In this document: positions 24,921 through 33,300 of the stretch, one piece after another | Numbering within the stretch: position 1 is the first letter of the stretch | Layout of the letters: every line of letters begins with the position of its first letter | Assembly: GCF_001905445.1 (NCBI RefSeq) | Contig: NZ_LIVQ01000002.1 | Span: 310,001-374,000 of the forward strand | DNA from: Streptomyces sp. CB00455 | GTDB lineage: Bacteria > Actinomycetota > Actinomycetes > Streptomycetales > Streptomycetaceae | DNA: 64,000 nucleotides | Reading direction: 5' to 3' | The notes under the pieces: generated by a model | The model's database searches: none | What the model saw: the letters and a program-made list of their open reading frames with translations, nothing else | What the model was told of the DNA's origin: nothing | Program-made: the position numbers and the translations under genes

Positions 24921-25735
24921 ATTTCGGCCCCGTACCGGGCGGGCCCGGTGGCCCCACGGTGTTCGACCCGTACACCCTGCCCAGCGACGACAACGTGAAC
25001 GCGTACACCTTCTGCGTGGAGCTCAAGGGGAGCCAGTGGTTCCTGCAGAAGGGCAAGATGATCTCGTACTACGGGAGCATCGAGTTCAACGGCATCGGGC
25101 ACGGCCGCTTCGACCGGCTGCTGCGCTCCAGCTTCCACTCGCCGCTGCACGCCGCCGACTGGGTGGTGGCCGAGGGTCAGGGCAAGATGCTGCTGGCCGA
25201 CCGGGCCTTCGATGTGAACTCGTACGACCTGGACAACGGGAACCTGACGATCCGGTCGGGCAACCTGCTGGCCTACCAGCCTTCGCTGGCCCTCAAGCAG
25301 TCGATCGTCCCGGGTTTCCTCACGCTGATCGGAACCGGGAAGTTCGTGGCGGCGTCCAACGGGCCGGTGGTGTTCATGGAGCCGCCGCTGCGGGTGGATC
25401 CGCAGGCGCTGGTGGGCTGGGCGGACTGCCCCTCGCCGTGCCACCACTACGACCACGGCTACATGTCCGGCGTGATCGGCGGCCTGCGCTCGCTCACCGG
25501 CCTCGGCGGCAGCTCCGGCGAGGAGCACCAGTTCGAATTCGTCGGGGCGGGGACGGTGCTGTTGCAGTCGTCCGAGATGCTGATGGCGGAGCAGGCGGTC
25601 GGCACGGTGGGTGCCGGGGCCGCCACGGGCGACGCGCAGGGCGTTCCGGGGGCCGGCCAGGGTCCGCTGGGGCAGCTGGGTGTGCCGCGGATGCCGGGGC
25701 AGCTGGGTGATCTCCAGCGCCGTTTCGGACTGTGA
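24917..25735 (+). CDS. AIM24-family protein (3 of 3)
   Basis: About 272 residues and the most diverged of the trio. It has an N-terminal Gly/Pro-rich start (FGPVPGGPGGPTVFDPYTLP), a core with KGSQWFLQKGKMISYYGSI, LLADRAFDVNSYDLDNGNLTIRSGNLLAY (in part) and EEHQFEFVGAGTVLLQSSE, and a Gly/Ala/Pro-rich C-terminal tail of about 50 residues. GTG at 24917 follows GGAGGAG at good spacing and overlaps the previous stop by 4 bp. It contains three Cys/His-rich residues (CPSPCHHYDHGY), absent in the others, that could bind metal (inference). Confidence 0.85.
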   Translation: MNFGPVPGGPGGPTVFDPYTLPSDDNVNAYTFCVELKGSQWFLQKGKMISYYGSIEFNGIGHGRFDRLLRSSFHSPLHAADWVVAEGQGKMLLADRAFDVNSYDLDNGNLTIRSGNLLAYQPSLALKQSIVPGFLTLIGTGKFVAASNGPVVFMEPPLRVDPQALVGWADCPSPCHHYDHGYMSGVIGGLRSLTGLGGSSGEEHQFEFVGAGTVLLQSSEMLMAEQAVGTVGAGAATGDAQGVPGAGQGPLGQLGVPRMPGQLGDLQRRFGL

Positions 25736-25752
25736 CCCCCACCCGACCATCT

Positions 25753-25782
25753 TTGTACGCAATTCAACTTCTTAGGTAGAGT
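25753..25782 (+). promoter_or_regulatory. Promoter of the marR gene, leaderless arrangement
   Basis: TTGTAC at 25753-25758 and TAGAGT at 25777-25782, spacer 18 bp; the ATG at 25789 follows 6 bp later with no ribosome site, so the transcript probably starts at the ATG. Confidence 0.65.
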
Positions 25783-25788
25783 TCACTC

Positions 25789-26295
25789 ATGGAGACCATG
25801 GAGACCGAGACGGCCGCCCCCCGGACTCCGTCCGGGCAGACCCCCTGGCTGACCGAGGCGGAGCAGTGCGCCTGGCGCACCCACCTGGATGTCAGCAGGC
25901 TGCTGATGCACCAGCTGGAAAAGGACCTCCAGCCCTTCGGACTCACCAACAACGACTACGAGATCCTGGTGAACCTCTCGGAGTCGCAGGACCTGCGGAT
26001 GCGGATGAGCGATCTCGCGACCGCCACCCTGCAGTCCAAGAGCCGGCTGTCCCACCAGATCACGCGCATGGAGGCGGCGGGCCTGGTCCGCCGCGTGAAC
26101 TGCGAGTCGGACCGCCGGGGCCTGTACGCGGTGCTCACCGACGAGGGGATGGAGACGATGCGCAAGGTCGCCCCGCACCACGTGGCGTCCGTGCGCCGGC
26201 ACTTCATCGACATGCTGCCGCCCGAGGCCCTCGCGGCGCTGCGGGAGTCGCTGGGCCCGGTGGCGGAACACCTGCGGGGCAACCGCAAGGCCTGA
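25789..26295 (+). CDS. MarR-family transcriptional regulator
   Basis: 168 residues. An acidic, Thr/Pro-rich N-terminus (METMETETAAPRTPSGQ) precedes a MarR domain: LLMHQLEKDLQPFGLTNNDYEILVNLSES (in part), the recognition helix region MRMSDLATATLQSKSRLSHQITRME (in part), and the wing ESDRRGLYAVLTDEG. No adjacent target gene is obvious; the next gene is a PepSY protein 190 bp away. The start is supported by the adjacent promoter. Confidence 0.92.
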   Translation: METMETETAAPRTPSGQTPWLTEAEQCAWRTHLDVSRLLMHQLEKDLQPFGLTNNDYEILVNLSESQDLRMRMSDLATATLQSKSRLSHQITRMEAAGLVRRVNCESDRRGLYAVLTDEGMETMRKVAPHHVASVRRHFIDMLPPEALAALRESLGPVAEHLRGNRKA

Positions 26296-26486
26296 GGGCC
26301 GGCGCGCCCGCGGGCACGGGTGCGCCGCCCCCGCAACCGGCCGGGCGCGCCTGTGCCCCGGACGGGCCGCGGGGCGGGCTCGGCGCGCTGCACCCGGCGG
26401 GCGGCCGCAGAATGGGCGTTATCCGCCCACTGCCGGCCACCGTGGGGCAACCTCAGGCGCCCCGGCCGGCCTGAGGAGGTCCATCC

Positions 26487-27068
26487 ATGAAGCGCACCAC
26501 GTACATCTCCGCGGCCGCGTCGCTGGTCCTTATGCTGGGAGGCCCGGCGGCCGGCGCTGCCGCGGTCCCGGCCGGCGCGGCGAGGGCCGCCCGGGCCGCC
26601 ACCGCGGCCCGCGCCGACGTCACGGCCGAGGAGGCGCTGGCGGCGGCCCTGAAGAAGCACCCCGGCGTCGCCGAGTCCCTCGACCGGGACGGCTCCGTCT
26701 GGCACGTGGACGTGATCGGCAAGGACGGCAAGAGCCACGCCGAGCTGGAGGTCGACAGCGCGAGCGGCGCGGTCACCCAGCCCGACCAGGCAGACAGCGA
26801 GGACCCCGGCGAGCACAAGGCCCTGCTCAGCGCCAAGGTGACCGCGGACAAGGCCGGCAAGGCGGCCGTCGCGGCCCACCCGGGCCAGGTCTGGTCGCTG
26901 GACTGGGACGGTGACGACGACAGCGGCAAGGCGCCCTACTGGCACGTCGAGGTCAAGACCTCCGGCGGGAAGACCCAGAACGTCACCGTGGACGCCTCGA
27001 CCGGCAAGGTCACCGCTTCCGGTGCGGACTCGGATGACGGCAACGACAACGACAACGACAACAACTAG
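26487..27068 (+). CDS. Secreted PepSY-domain protein
   Basis: 193 residues. The signal peptide (MKRTTYISAAASLVLMLGG, Ala-rich tail to about residue 38) is followed by two PepSY-like units: VTAEEALAAALKKHPGV..WHVDVIGKDGKSH..DSASGAV and KVTADKAGKAAVAAHPG..YWHVEVKTSGGK..DASTGKV. The C-terminus is an Asp/Asn repeat (DDGNDNDNDNN). PepSY domains often inhibit or modulate extracytoplasmic proteases; the partner is unknown. The ribosome site GAGGAGG lies 7 bp before the ATG. It is closed by the hairpin at 27088-27131. Confidence 0.9.
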   Translation: MKRTTYISAAASLVLMLGGPAAGAAAVPAGAARAARAATAARADVTAEEALAAALKKHPGVAESLDRDGSVWHVDVIGKDGKSHAELEVDSASGAVTQPDQADSEDPGEHKALLSAKVTADKAGKAAVAAHPGQVWSLDWDGDDDSGKAPYWHVEVKTSGGKTQNVTVDASTGKVTASGADSDDGNDNDNDNN

Positions 27069-27087
27069 CGGGCGCCGCGCCTGACGT

Positions 27088-27131
27088 GCGCCGGAGCCGC
27101 ACCCCCGGGTCGGGGGGTGCGGCTCCGGCGC
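27088..27131. terminator. Bidirectional terminator between PepSY and bL37 genes
   Basis: A perfect 19-bp stem (GCGCCGGAGCCGCACCCCC at 27088-27106 with 27113-27131) and 6-nt loop, followed by ATTCTT on the plus strand. It lies between convergent genes. Confidence 0.9.
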
Positions 27132-27149
27132 ATTCTTCGGGCGGTCCGG

Positions 27150-27224
27150 TCAGGCGTTGGGACGCTTGCCGTGGTTCGCCTTCTTCTTCTTGCGGGCTCG
27201 CTTCTTGTTGCCGCGCTTCGCCAT
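27150..27224 (-). CDS. 50S ribosomal protein bL37
   Basis: A 24-codon gene. The product begins MAKRGNKKRARKKKKANHG and ends KRPNA: extremely basic, with the MAKRG start and ANHGKRPN end of the actinobacterial ribosomal protein bL37 first seen in mycobacterial ribosome structures. The ATG at 27224 follows GGGAGAGG. The preceding minus-strand sequence has TAGACT as a possible -10. It binds 23S rRNA in the large subunit. Its length makes it easy to miss in automated annotation. Confidence 0.88.
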   Translation of the reverse strand: MAKRGNKKRARKKKKANHGKRPNA

Positions 27225-27365
27225 GAACCTCTCCCTCTATCGGGGCATTCCGGGCGTTCGCCAGTCTATGTGGGCCCCCGCGGACGCGCACCGTACGACA
27301 TCCGGCCACCCGGGTGCCCGGGGGCTGCGCCGACGGTCCCGGGCGCCTGCGCTCCCCCGGTGGGC

Positions 27366-28328
27366 TCAGGCCTCCGTCAGCGTGTCCAACAGGACGTCCG
27401 CGGCCGCGTACGGGTCCAGCTCGCCGTGGGCGACCCGGGCCGCCAGCGCGTCCAGCCGGGCGTCCCCGCGCAGATCGGCCATCCGGGCCCGCAGGGCCGT
27501 CACCGCGATCGTCTCCACCTCGCGCGCCGCGCGCACCGTGCGCCGCTCGGCCAGCACCCCGCGCTCGTCCATCCACGCCCGGTGCTTCTCCAGCGCCTCG
27601 ACCAGCTCGTCGATGCCCTGGGCCCGCGCGGCGACGGTCTTGATGATCGGAGGACGCCAGTCCCCGGCCCCCCGGGACTCGCCGAGGCCCAGCATGTGGT
27701 TCAGCTCCCGGGCGGTCGCGTCCGCCCCGTCCCGGTCCGCCTTGTTGACCACGTACACGTCGCCGATCTCCAGGATCCCCGCCTTGGCGGCCTGGATCCC
27801 GTCACCCATCCCGGGGGCCAGCAGCACCACCGAGGTGTCCGCCTGCGCGGCGATCTCCACTTCCGACTGCCCGACCCCGACCGTCTCGACCAGGATCACC
27901 TCGCAGCCGGCCGCGTCCAGTACCCGGATGGCCTGCGGGGCGGCCCAGGCGAGGCCGCCCAGGTGCCCGCGGGTGGCCATGGAGCGGATGTAGACCCCCG
28001 GGTCCGAGGCGTGGTCCGACATCCGCACCCGGTCGCCGAGCAGCGCCCCGCCGGAGAACGGCGAGGACGGGTCGACGGCGAGGACGCCGACCCGCTTGCC
28101 CGCCTTGCGGTACGCCGTGACGAGCGCCGAGGTGGATGTCGACTTGCCGACACCGGGTGACCCGGTCAGTCCCACCACGTACGCACCGCCCGTCAGCGGC
28201 GCCAGCGCCGCCATCACCTCGCGCAGCTGCGGGGACGCCCCCTCCACCAGCGAGATCAGCCGGGCCACCGCTCTGGGCCGGCCCTCACGTGCCTGGGCCA
28301 CCAGCTGGGGGACGTCCACCGCCGTCAT
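27366..28328 (-). CDS. meaB: Methylmalonyl-CoA mutase-associated GTPase MeaB
   Basis: G3E P-loop GTPase that protects and loads adenosylcobalamin-dependent acyl-CoA mutases. In 320 residues: Walker [46 protein letters not shown] (switch region), and the guanine motif NKADR. A dimerisation C-terminus completes the usual MeaB length. The ATG at 28328 has GAGGAGCG upstream. It lies 62 bp downstream of a thiolase gene on the same strand and within 10 kb of icmA, the probable client along with methylmalonyl-CoA mutase encoded elsewhere. Confidence 0.95.
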   Translation of the reverse strand: MTAVDVPQLVAQAREGRPRAVARLISLVEGASPQLREVMAALAPLTGGAYVVGLTGSPGVGKSTSTSALVTAYRKAGKRVGVLAVDPSSPFSGGALLGDRVRMSDHASDPGVYIRSMATRGHLGGLAWAAPQAIRVLDAAGCEVILVETVGVGQSEVEIAAQADTSVVLLAPGMGDGIQAAKAGILEIGDVYVVNKADRDGADATARELNHMLGLGESRGAGDWRPPIIKTVAARAQGIDELVEALEKHRAWMDERGVLAERRTVRAAREVETIAVTALRARMADLRGDARLDALAARVAHGELDPYAAADVLLDTLTEA

Positions 28329-28389
28329 ACGTGCTGCGCTCCTCGGTTCTGGTACGGGTGTCCCCGCGGGTAACGGCGGGTGACGGGGC

Positions 28390-29592
28390 CTACGCCTTGG
28401 GCACGCGGACGATCAGGGCGTCGCCCTGGCCGCCGCCGCCGCACAGCGCGGCCGCGCCGACGCCGCCGCCGCGGCGCTTGAGTTCGAGCGCCAGGTGCAG
28501 CACCACGCGGGCGCCGGACATGCCGATCGGGTGGCCCAGGGCGATGGCGCCGCCGTTGACGTTCACCTTTTCCGGCGTCACGCCGAGATCCTTCATTGAC
28601 TGCACGGCGACCGCCGCGAAGGCCTCGTTGATCTCGATGAGGTCCAGGTCGGAGACCTGAAGGCCGTCCTTCTTCAGGGCGTGCAGGATCGCGTTCGACG
28701 GCTGCGACTGGAGGGAGTTGTCCGGACCGGCCACATTGCCGTGGGCGCCGATCTCGGCGAGCCACTCCAGGCCCAGCTCCTCGGCCTTCGCCTTGCTCAT
28801 GACGACGACGGCCGCGGCGCCGTCGCTGATCTGCGAGGAGGTGCCGGCGGTGATGGTGCCGTCCTTGGCGAAGGCGGGGCGCAGCCTGCCCAGGGACTCC
28901 GCGGTGGTCTCCGGGCGGATGCCCTCGTCCTGCGAGAAGACGACCGGTTCGCCCTTGCGCTGGGGGATCTCCACCGGGGTGATCTCGGCCTCGAAGACGC
29001 CGTTCTTCTGCGCTGCGGCGGCCCGCTGGTGCGAGGCGGCGGCGAACTCGTCCTGCGGGGCGCGCTCGATGCCCAGGCGGGTGTTGTGCTTCTCGGTGGA
29101 CTCGCCCATCGCGATGTTCTCGAAGGCGTCGGTGAGCCCGTCGTAGGCCATGGCGTCGAGCATTTCGACGGCGCCGTACTTGTAGCCCTCGCGCGACTTG
29201 GGCAGCAGGTGCGGGGCGTTCGTCATGGACTCCTGGCCGCCCGCGACCACGATGTCGAACTCCCCGGCGCGGATCAGCTGGTCGGCCAGCGCGATCGCGT
29301 CCAGACCCGAAAGGCACACCTTGTTGACGGTCAGGGCGGGCACGTTCATCGGAATGCCGGCCTTCACCGCGGCCTGGCGGGCGGGGATCTGGCCCGCACC
29401 GGCCTGAAGCACCTGCCCCATGATCACGTACTGCACCTGGTCGCCGGAGATCCCGGCCCGGTCCAGCGCGGACTTGATGGCGAAACCGCCGAGGTCGGCG
29501 CCGGAGAAGGACTTGAGCGAGCCGAGCAGGCGCCCCATGGGCGTGCGGGCCCCGGCGACGATCACTGAGGTGGTGTTGTTCGATCCGGACAT
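28390..29592 (-). CDS. Acetyl-CoA C-acetyltransferase (thiolase)
   Basis: 400 residues. Condenses two acetyl-CoA to acetoacetyl-CoA or runs the reverse thiolysis. Active-site residues are visible: nucleophile Cys in [10 protein letters not shown] (about residue 94), His in [16 protein letters not shown], and the second Cys in [23 protein letters not shown] is also present. The ATG at 29592 ([10 protein letters not shown]) follows AAGGGG; the frame stays open upstream but without thiolase-like sequence. It is divergent from the epimerase gene and shares its strand with meaB. It probably supplies acetoacetyl-CoA to the ethylmalonyl-CoA/butyryl-CoA route. Confidence 0.94.
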   Translation of the reverse strand: MSGSNNTTSVIVAGARTPMGRLLGSLKSFSGADLGGFAIKSALDRAGISGDQVQYVIMGQVLQAGAGQIPARQAAVKAGIPMNVPALTVNKVCLSGLDAIALADQLIRAGEFDIVVAGGQESMTNAPHLLPKSREGYKYGAVEMLDAMAYDGLTDAFENIAMGESTEKHNTRLGIERAPQDEFAAASHQRAAAAQKNGVFEAEITPVEIPQRKGEPVVFSQDEGIRPETTAESLGRLRPAFAKDGTITAGTSSQISDGAAAVVVMSKAKAEELGLEWLAEIGAHGNVAGPDNSLQSQPSNAILHALKKDGLQVSDLDLIEINEAFAAVAVQSMKDLGVTPEKVNVNGGAIALGHPIGMSGARVVLHLALELKRRGGGVGAAALCGGGGQGDALIVRVPKA

Positions 29593-29729
29593 GAGGCACA
29601 GCCCCTTGAGGATGAGGAGTGAACGAGGGTTTACCTGAATGTACTGAGCGGTACCCGCGCCGTCACCGGGCTGTCGGTGTGATCGCTGGCACGTTGCGTG
29701 ACCCCCCTCCTCGGCGGTGCACTGGTCCC

Positions 29730-30158
29730 ATGCTGACAAGAATCGACCACATCGGGATCGCCTGCTTCGACCTGGACAAGACCGTCGAGTTCTACCGTGC
29801 CACGTACGGCTTCGAGGTGTTCCACACCGAGGTCAACGAGGAGCAGGGCGTTCGCGAGGCCATGCTCAAGATCAACGGGACGTCGGACGGCGGCGCCTCC
29901 TACCTCCAACTGCTGGAGCCGACCCGGGAGGACTCGGCGGTGGGCAAGTGGCTCGCCAAGAACGGGGAGGGCGTCCACCACATCGCCTTCGGCACCGAGG
30001 ACGTCCGGGGCGACTCGGAGGCCATCCGCAGCAAGGGCGTCCGCGTCCTCTACGACGAGCCCCGCACCGGGTCCATGGGCTCCTCGATCACCTTCCTGCA
30101 CCCCAAGGACTGCCACGGAGTCCTGACCGAACTGGTCACCGCCGACCCTGACCACTGA
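29730..30158 (+). CDS. mce: Methylmalonyl-CoA epimerase
   Basis: 142-residue VOC-fold metalloenzyme that converts (2S)- and (2R)-methylmalonyl-CoA. The four metal ligands expected of the family are visible: His in RIDHIGIA, Gln in SYLQLLEP, His in VHHIAFGT and Glu in VLTELVT. The ATG at 29730 begins the conserved [11 protein letters not shown]; the frame is open upstream but without similarity. It is divergent from the thiolase gene. With icmA and meaB it serves methylmalonyl-CoA supply for metabolism and polyketide extender units. Confidence 0.95.
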   Translation: MLTRIDHIGIACFDLDKTVEFYRATYGFEVFHTEVNEEQGVREAMLKINGTSDGGASYLQLLEPTREDSAVGKWLAKNGEGVHHIAFGTEDVRGDSEAIRSKGVRVLYDEPRTGSMGSSITFLHPKDCHGVLTELVTADPDH

Positions 30159-30342
30159 TGGCCCGATTCCCCGGCCGGTAGAGTGGCCATGGCTCGGCCG
30201 GGGTTCGGTGCGGAGACGGGGGTCGGGGCCTTGTGACCCCTGCCCCGGTATCTGACACCATTCCCCCGGGGGCGTCGTTCAGCGGGCGAGCGATGCTCAT
30301 TTGGGAGTGAGCTTGCGACCAGGGGACGGATGGGACCGCGCT

Positions 30343-33300
30343 GTGCGGGGCTACGAAAGCCAGGAGAGCCATCAGGCCGAGGCCGATCACCTCTCGCGCT
30401 TCGAGGCCGAGATGGAGCGGCTGAAGAAGGAGCGCGGGAAGGCCGTCCAGCACGCTGAGGACCTGGGATACCAGGTCGAGGTGCTGCGCGCCAAGCTCCA
30501 CGAGGTACGCCGAGCTCTGGCGTCCCGCCCCGCCTACGACGGCGCGGACATGGGCTACCAGGCCGAGCAGCTGCTCCGCAATGCCCAGATCCAGGCGGAC
30601 CAGATGCGCTCGGACGCCGAGCGCGAGCTGCGCGACGCCCGGGCGCAGACCCAGCGCATCCTCCAGGAGCACGCCGAGCACCAGGCGCGCCTCCAGGCCG
30701 AGCTGCACGCCGAGGCGGTCAACCGCCGCCAGCGCCTGGACCAGGAGCTCAACGAGCGCCGCCAGACCGTCGAGGCCCACGTCAACGAGAACGTGGCCTG
30801 GGCCGAGCAGTTGCGCGCCCGTACCGAGGCCCAGGCCCGCCGGCTCCTGGAGGAGTCCCGCGCCGAGGCCGAGCAGGCCCTGGGCGCCGCCCGCGCCGAG
30901 GCCGCCCGCGTCGCCGAGGAGATCCGGCGCCGGATGGCCGCCGACGCGGAGACCGCCCGTGCCGAGGCCGAGGCGACCCTGCTGCGCGCCCGCAAGGAGG
31001 CCGAGCGGCTGCTGACCGCCGCCTCCGCGCAGGCCCAGGAGGCCACCGAGCACGCGGAGCGGCTGCGCTCCACCACCTCCGCCGAGGCGGAGCAGACCCG
31101 CCAGCAGACCCTCGACCTCGGCCGGGTCGCCGAATCCCGCGTGCAGGAGGCCGACGCCGCCCTGCGCGAGGCCCGCGCCGCGTCCGAGAAGGTCCTCGCG
31201 GAGGCCAAGGAGAGCGCCGCCCGGCAGCTCGCCTCGGCCGAATCCGTCAACGAGCAGCGCACCCGCACCGCCAAGGAGCAGGTCGCCCGGCTGGTCGGCG
31301 AGGCCACCAAGGAGGCCGAGGCCCTCAAGGCGGAGGCCGAACAGGCCCTGGCCGATGCCCGCGCGGAGGCGGAGCGGCTGCGCACCGAGGCCGGCGAGCA
31401 GGCCCGTACGGCCGCCGCCGAGGACACGGCGGCGCAGCTGGCGAAGGCCGCCCGCACGGCCGAAGACGTACTGAACAAGGCATCGGAAGACGCCCGGGCC
31501 ACCACCCGCGCCGCGTCCGAGGAGGCCGAGCGGATCCGCCGCGAGGCGGAGGCCGAGTCCGAGCGGCTGCGCCTCCAGGCGGCGGCCACCGCAGATGAGC
31601 TCAAGGGCGCCGCGAAGGACGACACCGAGGAGTACCGGGCCCGTACGGTCGAACTCCAGGAGGAGGCGCGCCGGCTGCGCGGCGAGGCCGAGCAGCTGCG
31701 CGCGGAGGCCGTCGCCGAGGGCGAGCGGATCCGCGGCGAGGCCCGCCGCGAGGCGGTGCAGCAGATCGAGGAGGCGGCCCGGACCGCCGAGGAACTCCTC
31801 GGCAAGGCCAAGTCGGACGCGGACGAGCTGCGCGGCGGGGCGAGCGCCGAGAGCGAGCGGGTGCGCGCCGAGGCCGTCGAACGGGCCACCACCCTGCGCA
31901 GGCAGGCCGAGGAGACCCTGGAGCGCACCCGCGCCGAGGCGGACCGGCTGCGCGCCGAGGCCGAGGAGCGGGCGGAGGCCGTACGGGCCGAGGCGGAGGC
32001 GGCCGCACTCGCCCGGCGCGAGGAGACTGAGCAGGCCATTGCCGCGAAGCGGGCCGAGGCGGACGGGGAACTGGTCCGGCTGCACACGGAGGCCGAGAGC
32101 CGGCTGAACACGGCCGAGCAGACGCTGCGCGACGCCCGCACGACGGCCGAGACCCTCCGCAAGGAGACCGGCGAGGAGACCGAGCGGCTGCGCGCCGAGT
32201 CCGCGGAGCGCATCCGGGGACTCCTGGCCCAGTCGCAGGCGGAGGCCGACCAGCTGCGCGGTGAGGCCGCGCAGGACGCCGGGCGGGTGCGCGCGGAGGC
32301 CGAGCAGGCCGCCGTACGGCTGCGCGGTGAGGCCGAGGTCGAGGCGGAACGGCTGCGCACCGAGGCCCAGGAGACCGCGGACCGGCTGCGCGCCGAGGCG
32401 AAGACCGCCGCCGAGCGGGTCGCCGAGGAGGCTGCGGAAGCGCTGGCCGCCGCGCAGGAGGAAGCCGCCCGGCGCCGCCGGGAGTCCGAGGAGACCCTGG
32501 CGTCGGCCCGCACGGACGCGGAGCAGGAGCGGGCGCAGGCCCGCGAGCAGAGCGAGGAGCTGCTGGCCACGGCCCGCAGGCGCTCGGAGGAGGCGCAGGC
32601 CGAGGCGGCCCGCCTCACCGAGGAGGCCGAACGGCGCGCGTCCGAGCTGGTGTCGGCGGCCGAGGCCACCGCGCAGCAGGTGCGGGACGCCGTGGCCGGG
32701 CTGCACGAGCAGGCCGAGGAGGAGGTCGCCGGACTGCGCAGCGCGGCCGAACACGCGGCGCAGCGCACGCGCACCGAGGCCGAGGAGGAGGCGCAGCGGG
32801 TCCGCGGCGACGCCCACGCGGAGCGTGAGCGGGCCGCCGAGGACGCCGAGCGGATCCGCGGCGAGGCGCGTGCCGAGACGGACGCGGCGAAGGCGCTGGC
32901 CGAGCGCACGGTCGGCGAGGCGATCGCCGAGGCCGAGCAGCTGCGCAGCGACACGGCCGAGTACGCCCAGCGGGTGCGTACCGAGGCGACGGACGCGCTG
33001 GCGGCGTCCGAGCGGGACGCGGCCCGTACCCGGGCGGATGCCCGGGAGGACGCGAACCGGATCCGCGGCGAGGCGGCGGAGGCCCTGGAGGCGGCCCGCG
33101 CCGAGGCCGGGCGGATCACCGAGGAGGCGGCGGCGGAGGCCGAGCGCCTCACCCGCGAGACCCTGGCGGCGAACACCGCCCTGGTCGGCGAGGCGACCGC
33201 CGAGGCCGAGCGGATCACCGCCGAGGCCGCGGCCGCGGCGGAGGCGGCCCGCGCCGAGGCGGCCGTCACGCTGGACGAGGCGCGCGCCGAGGCGAACCGG

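Noticed and set aside
30178..30235. Possible 15-codon leader peptide before scy (ATG after TAGAGT)
   Set aside because: Short, no ribosome site, no conserved features; the TAGAGT is better read as a -10 hexamer.
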